This document shows, one piece after another, positions 58,334 to 64,000 of a stretch of 64,000 nucleotides of DNA (its first letter is position 1; each line of letters begins with the position of its first letter). The stretch lies in the NCBI GenBank assembly GCA_029959085.1, contig JARWIR010000015.1, forward strand, positions 8,865,017-8,929,016, in the 5' to 3' direction. Below the pieces are notes generated by a model. That model was not told where the DNA came from. It made no database searches and saw only the letters and a program-made list of their open reading frames with translations. Both the position numbers and the translations under genes were made by a program. The stretch is from Nemophila menziesii. Taxonomy: Eukaryota > Streptophyta > Magnoliopsida > Boraginales > Hydrophyllaceae.

Positions 58334-58676
58334 AAACTTAATGAATTCATAGTCATGCGTGGTGGTCCTATTGAGATGGACTTGATGAATTCACCGTTGA
58401 GGTTGTTGCATATTTCTCAAACTTAATGAATTCATAGCCATGCGTGGTGTTCCTATTGAGATGGACTTGATGAATTCACCGTTGAGGTTGTTGTACATAT
58501 ATCAAACTTTATGAATTCATAGCCATGTGTGCTAGTCCTATCGAGACGGATTTGATGAATTCACCGTTGAAGGTGTTTGTATATTGCTTAAACTCAATGA
58601 ATTCATAGCCATGTGTGGCGGTCCTATTGAGATTAAATTGATGAATTCACCGTTGAGGTTGTTGTATATTGATCAT
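58334..58676 (+). repeat. Tandem array of ~85 bp units (four copies)
   Basis: Units begin AAACTTAATGAATTCATAG at 58334, 58419, 58504 and 58590 and end TTCACCGTTGAGGTTGTTG. Periods are 85, 85 and 86 bases, and a decayed fifth unit is visible at about 58717-58780. It lies before the 3' LTR, in what would be the element's 3' untranslated region. Confidence 0.93.
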
Positions 58677-59132
58677 AACATGACTTTAAGGAGACGTCCT
58701 TGATGTTCCAAAGGGATGAGTTTTTAAACTCACCACAAATTCATAGCCCATAAGGGTGGTCTCAAAGAGAAAGGACTTGATGAATTCGCGAGACACATAA
58801 TGAGGTTGGGCTTTATTGCTCTTAATGATCTTGAAATCCGAGAGGGGTCGGCTAATGAGGCTAGACGCTCTTGGAGATCACCTATGTGTAAGAAAATGGT
58901 GATGTTTGAGGAATTTGTAACTATCAGCCGGGTAGAGTATGTGCTGTGAGGGTCTCGATCGAAAACCGTCAAGTTCAAGAGTACGTTCACTTGACAGGAA
59001 TTTGGTGGTTGCCTCACTTCACTACCTGTCAATTCAAATCGAAAGATATTGCCACTTAAGTACAATTCACCCATATGCTGATATTTATAAAAACCTGTTC
59101 ACTTTCTCTCCCAAAGACCCTGAGTGGGGGAT

Positions 59133-59720
59133 TGTTGGAATTATTTAATAAAAGACAATTTATTTTATTATTCTTTCATGCTCTTGGGAGAAGTGGAAAA
59201 GACTATTAGTGTACTAATAGTCCCACATAAAAATTTGAGAAAGAAATTGTTGGAATTAGTAAAATTAAAGAGTTTTATTTTATTAATTCTTTCTTTCTCT
59301 TAAAAAAAGTGGGTAAACTTTATATGTGTTAAAAAATCCCACCTAGAAAATGAAAAAGAAAAACCATTGGAATTATTGAATTTCAAATAATTCCTTATTC
59401 TTGATGGAGGATTAATAGTTTTCTTTTATATATTTGTGTTTATGAGAGTTACAAAAAATTGATAAAGGAAAAAAATGGCTAGCATTAAAGAGCATTGCAG
59501 AGGCATTTATGTGACGGTTTTTTTTCCTTTGTGTCATCATTTTCTCTATAAATAGTGTCACTTGCTTTTGAAGAGAAGAGAAAAAATGTAATTCTAGAGA
59601 GAATGGAAAAATGTTATTATAGAGAAAATAGGAAAATACTTTTAGTGAGAAAGAATATTATTCCTGAAATTCAGAAAATGGAACACTCTATTCTCAATGA
59701 TTAGTCAAATTATTTTAACA
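59133..59720 (+). repeat. LTR 2 of the duplicated copia structure
   Basis: Same sequence as LTR 1 apart from one base noticed near 59307 (AAAAAAAGTGGG versus AAAAAAAATGGG). The polypurine tract GAGTGGGGGAT precedes it. Confidence 0.75.
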
Positions 59721-60053
59721 TAGTGATAAGAGTAGAAGAGGGATACGATTGTTGGAGATACCGGTACTCCCGGAATATCTTTTTCAACGATGCACGTTTT
59801 GTGTAATCGTATCTAGTAATTTTTTTGATATTTCCATGTATGTTCTTTTCCCATTTCTTGTAATAGTTGTTGTATTACGGTTTTTGGGATACCTTTATAT
59901 TCCATTTTTCCATTGTATTGTAATATTTGTAGTATTACATTTTTTCTAAATATTTTTATATGAAAACAATTTTTACTGTATCGGTGAATGTTAGTTTTTA
60001 CCAACAATTTGAAAAAGATATTCTCATATCACCGATTGTAAAATAGTTTTCCT

Positions 60054-60496
60054 ATTTCGGAGGCTGCTTCATCCTTGAATGCAAAAGCCATTCCCGACGT
60101 GATTATGTTGGATCCTTTCAATGGTTCCAACTTCAAACGTTGGGCACAAAAGCCACTGATGAACCTTGAACCATATGAACTAGATCTTGTTGTTCTCGAG
60201 GTACTCCCTGCCATTCAAGGCAATGTGGAAATTACCAAAGAACACTATGATAGGATCCTAGCTCTTGAAGTTGGGTTCAAGAAAGATAATTCAGTGGTTA
60301 GTGGATTGATCTTGGATAATGTGACGAAGCCCGCCTTTATCTGTGTGCCGTTGAGAAGTCAATAAAGACTATCTGTGAAACGGTTTAGAAAAGGTACAAG
60401 GGTGATGAGTCTGATGAGAAGAAATACATCACTTGGGAATGACCCAAAAAGATCCAATCGGTCCCATACGAGTCAGAAAAGTGAATCGGCTCAAAG
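60054..60496 (+). pseudogene. Copia gag fragment, second copy
   Basis: Identical in all visible coding positions to the gag fragment at 56948-57390, with the same stop and relics downstream. It ends with the duplicated segment at 60710 rather than continuing into pol. Confidence 0.8.
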
Positions 60497-60710
60497 ATAA
60501 GTCCTTAATTTTCTATGTTTATATAAGTTTAAGTAATACTTTTCCCCTTTCTATTACAACTATTTAACTCTTGATGCATTAAATATCATTCATAGATTAT
60601 ATATCAATTGGATATTAAATCTATGTGTGAATGAATATCTATATGAAGAGATCTATATGTTGCAACATGAAGGGTTGGTGGTTTTGGATTAAAGGGATAA
60701 AGTATGAAAA

Positions 60711-60746
60711 CTTAGCAAAGAAGTTTGTACATCCCAACTGTTTCAA
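60711..60746. other. Templated filler at the rearrangement junction
   Basis: The 36 bases between the second gag copy and the second flank copy are accounted for by two patches. ACTTAGCAAAGAA (60710-60722) matches 55999-56011 in direct orientation. The 23 bases 60724-60746 are the exact reverse complement of 53991-54013. Confidence 0.88.
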
Positions 60747-60934
60747 ATATGAATAAAAAATATTGAACCTCATTAATTATTAATAAATTTTAAAGTTGAC
60801 ACTTATACAAGCACATTTGTGTAATTTTGAGAAAAATATGCATAAACTTCAATTTCATATAAAACAGTATCACTGATAAAAATACATAGAATAAATTGAA
60901 CTCGACACTTAGCAAAGAACTCACGTTAAATTAT
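60747..60934 (+). repeat. Second copy of flank X
   Basis: Matches 55838-56026 from ATATGAATAAAAAATATTG to ACGTTAAATTAT with one or two differences; continues into the presumed original flank CAACTAC. Confidence 0.93.
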
Positions 60935-63161
60935 CAACTACATAATTAAAAAAATAGTTGAAAATGTTCAAAATTATTTGGTTAAAATATCAACAAAATA
61001 TTTCAGCCTAATTTCAAAGTGTGACTAAGAAATGCAAATAGGCGATGTCAAGATGACGTCGCCAACACCTTCAGCCACTAATCACTTCACATTGTGCTAA
61101 TTCGTACGCAACAATGAGAAATGAGCTTATACCACCACTTTATGTTACACTGATCTCGTACTATTACCATCATTGAGTCCGACCTCGTCTTCCTCACCAT
61201 CACCAAATTCAAGACCGGATTTCTCATTGTCAGTGAACTCGAATCTCGCCTTCCTCACCCAAATAAATGGAAGCAGCTTCGAAAAGGAGAAGAGATCGAC
61301 ACATGCTTGTTAAATACATCGAGAAATATTTTAAGCTCAATTGCATTCAACCAAAGTTCAAGCCACAAGAGCAACCAAGCTTTTCTGACGCATCCATGGT
61401 ATCACCATATCTATTCACAACAACATTCGAGTTGAACATCATCCACTAGTCTCCTTCCAATTATTGAGGTTCACATCCACTTTTGTTTACAAAACAAGCT
61501 TGTTGTAGTCGTGGCATTTTTAAAACTAATTCGTCAAAGCTCCAACTTTTTTAGAGAAATGATTTGAAAAATATTGTGCAAATTTTTGTAATTAGGTTTT
61601 GTTTTTTAGGGAATTTAAGAGGGATTTTTGGGGAGAAGTTAATGATTTTTTTTAGATGAGGCATTTTTAAGAACAAAATCCTCGTTGGTGTCTTTTATAG
61701 ACTAAGGTGAGGATTCCAAACATTTTGGGTCAAATTTGTACTTTATTAGGATAATAGTGAATTTCTTTTGTGAAAAAATAGATTTATATTGTTCATAAAC
61801 AAACGATAGTATTGCAAAGAGGTTTATAGAGTAAAAGTGAGGTACATTTTGACATACCAACTACTTGTATCCATAATCATAGTATAGAAGACTCCAATTA
61901 GGGCTGGAACACTGGATAGGTTTAGTAGAAATTCCTTGATGGGTCTTGGACCGAGAAACTCTAGGTTATGCTCTGATATAGAAGATTTGATTTGTGAAGA
62001 TATCTCTATTGTCGTATCTTTTTCAATCTACATCGCCTACCCGACTACTAGGTCAGGAGGGATGAGATTCCCCTACCATCTTATCTCAGCGAGGACAAGG
62101 ATATTTATAAAATAACCAGATGAATTAGTGTGTCAAACAAATGAATGGGAGAGCAATCATCTTGACCGGGTTGTTGTACTCGATTAATTTAGTCGGTCTT
62201 TTATTGTCTATGGATTGGACGACAAGTTGATGAGTACCGATTATGTCTATTTAGAAGACTAAGCTATAATTTTGGTAATTGGATGTTGAAGGATAATGTA
62301 ATTATTATAAACAGATCTATGTTACTTATTTCAGTTACGTTATATGCTAGTTATAATAGTTATTTCACATCCTTCATGATGAAGTCTTTTTATTATTTTC
62401 TTTTTTTTATTAGAAGCTTAAATCTTTTAATGTAAAATGTGAATTTCTTTTATATTTATGTAAATTTATGGCATTAGGGTAGTTGTTCAATACTTTCATC
62501 TAATTGCTTCAGTTTTTAAAAACTTTTGAGTGTCCCATGGATGCCACTCATTAATTAATTAATAAATAAAATAATAGTTAAATATTAAAATGCAGAGCCA
62601 AATTCAAAGATTGGAACTAAGTAATTGATGTTTTGTAGTTATTGATACAACATTAATGTAATAATATAATAAAAAAAGTAAAACTACGAGGATTTATAAT
62701 TTATAATTTATAATGTGTGTTTTTATTACGATTCATAATTCATTAAATAAAAAAGTAGGGATATTTCCCTTGAACTCCCTTCCACAATAATTTCCATCGA
62801 CCTACACTTCTTGAATCTTCCATTGTAATAAGAAACCTCTTTAAACTAAAGGTATCACCTTTTTTTCGATGAACTCAATGCTCGACTACCCAGAAAAGAA
62901 ATCACCCACGTAACTCTCATTGACTTGATTGGTCTCAGTTACCTCATGTAATTCTGCAATTAACTCTACAGCCACAAACATCTCTTAGATATCACAATCA
63001 TCAAAAACTTCATATTAAAACCTATAGTAATTTATTCTACCTTCAGTATTCGACACTGGAAAGATATTATCCACCAAGGAGGAAAAAAGTTGGTTCAAAT
63101 CATCAATCTTGGCCACTTGAGAGGGCTCCGGATTTTCGCAATGGGTCTCCATGGTTTTAAG
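60935..63161. other. AT-rich DNA, no recognised gene
   Basis: A 60-codon frame at 61267-61449 (MEAASKRRRDRHMLVKYIEK..) matches nothing I know and lacks supporting features. The rest has frequent stops. I see no repeat or RNA gene here. Confidence 0.5.
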
Positions 63162-64000
63162 AGGGATTCCACCTAGAATTTTCCTTCAATTTGGCATACA
63201 TTAATTAGAAGTATAAAAGATCGATTTAATAGTCAATCAATATTTATTATGATAGATTTTAACATGTGATATAAACTAATTTTAAATTTTTATGTATTAT
63301 TAATTTAACTACATAAAAAGGGATTTTTAAAATTTACTCATTTTTCCTAGAACTTCATTTATATCCAAACAACTATAGCATCATTCTATAAGAATAAAAA
63401 CACGAATTACATGATAAAAAGTATTCGATATCCTAAAATAAAAATAATTAATTATATATTGTTAAAATAAAAAAGTTAGTATGATTCATAAGTATTTAAC
63501 TAACTAAACTAGTTTGTATGTTTTGTAAGTACAATGATGAACTAGCTAATATATTTCATTATATTTTCCTAAATTATAAAGTATTTTGAAAATAAATTAA
63601 CTAGTTAAAATATTAAAAAAAATTAGTCAACCTTGGAATGTTTTCCTGATGGCACTCTAACGCTCAAGTCAGTAATATGATATACGTGAAAAACTCAAAT
63701 AATAAAAACCACGCAAAGAGGAGAAGATTTTATTATAAGAAGATTGATTACAAATGAGAGTCTAATGGTTGATGTCGATTAATCATGTTAACTAATAGCC
63801 TATATAGTACACTAGATTTATAGGTAAACAGAGATGCTAGGATTAATAACTAAATTGGTTAGACTTTACAAATAATAATTTTGGTCATAAATCTAACAAA
63901 TATGAATGATGAAACAAAACTAAAAGGCTAAAAACATTATAAAAGATAATTCATCTTATTATTGTTTTTTAAGCTAAATTAGACTCAAATAACTCAACCA
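63162..64000. repeat. Right copy of the edge direct repeat
   Basis: Starts AGGGATTCCACCTAGAATTT and follows positions 1-840 to the window end (AACTCAACCA in both) with a few substitutions and small indels, so the repeat continues past the window. Confidence 0.9.

Larger units (their letters stand above)
56027..60710 (+). mobile_element. Copia-derived structure: LTR+gag / 3' region / LTR+gag
   Basis: Segments 56027-57604 and 59133-60710 are each 1578 bp, in the same orientation, and I noticed only two substitutions between them. Each consists of an LTR (about 588 bp), a leader and the 5' part of gag. Between them, 57605-59132 is a decayed coding/untranslated region with a purine tract (GAGTGGGGGAT) just before the second LTR. 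The order LTR-int-LTR-int is that of a tandem element truncated after its second gag. The junction at 60710 is described separately. Confidence 0.92.

Noticed and set aside
58334..58676. A CRISPR array, because of regular repeat spacing
   Set aside because: The repeats are contiguous 85 bp units without unique spacers, no cas genes exist, and the context is a plant retrotransposon.
61267..61449. Small gene starting MEAASKRRRD
   Set aside because: Only 60 codons, no recognised family, no promoter or intron support, and similar short frames arise by chance in this window.

Overview
This window looks like repeat-rich nuclear DNA of a dicot plant. It is AT-rich, has GT-AG introns, and is packed with nested LTR retrotransposons, LINEs, a SINE, MITEs and a Mutator-like element. 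I could not fix the genus from sequence alone; the LINE ORF1 type and general repeat style would suit an asterid, but that is only an impression. I see no bacterial genes, rRNA genes, canonical tRNA genes or CRISPR arrays. The only host gene of clear standing is an F-box/LRR gene on the minus strand at 42.5-43.9 kb, and it appears to lack its 3' end.

Layout. 1-840 is repeated almost exactly at 63162-64000. 1-10 kb is AT-rich non-coding DNA with two MITEs, a possible DNA transposon bounded by GGGGCGGATCC-like ends, and copy 1 of a dispersed repeat ('repeat A') with a CACTA-like terminus inside it. 10-24 kb is a nest: copy 2 of repeat A is split by a copia-type solo LTR (TSD CCATG), by a small non-autonomous LTR element (TRIM-like), and by a MITE. 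The TRIM's left LTR is itself split by an 8.8 kb Athila-like Ty3/gypsy element (TSD GAGAG). 24.7-29.4 kb is a decayed Ty1/copia element (minus strand). 29.9-30.4 kb holds a tRNA-derived SINE next to a 130 bp tandem duplication. 31-33 kb is a truncated Ty3/gypsy gag-RT remnant (minus). 34.3-40.3 kb is a full-length but coding-dead copia element (plus, TSD AAATA). 40.6-42.35 kb is a Pack-MULE with about 340 bp terminal inverted repeats, a perfect 9 bp TSD, and captured pieces of at least one and probably two host genes. The F-box gene follows. 44.6-45.1 kb has two MITEs. 45.5-53.7 kb is a broken LINE interrupted by the 3' end of another copia element. 54.7-55.5 kb is a second LINE remnant. 56.0-60.7 kb is a copia-derived structure in which LTR plus 5' gag occur twice at near identity and the flanking DNA is also duplicated. 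61-63 kb is unannotated AT-rich DNA.

How the parts relate. There is no operon or pathway here; the content records successive insertions and rearrangements. Target-site duplications and split repeats give a relative order for the 10-24 kb nest: repeat A is oldest, then the solo LTR and TRIM, then the Athila-like element inside the TRIM. The two observations I consider most worth following are the Pack-MULE with exon capture beside a truncated F-box gene, and the 55.8-60.9 kb rearrangement, whose junction contains two short patches copied from nearby DNA, as expected of replication template switching. No RT-bearing element here looks autonomous: each has frameshifts, stops or lost catalytic residues. 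I did not find a convincing new molecular system; the novelty is structural.
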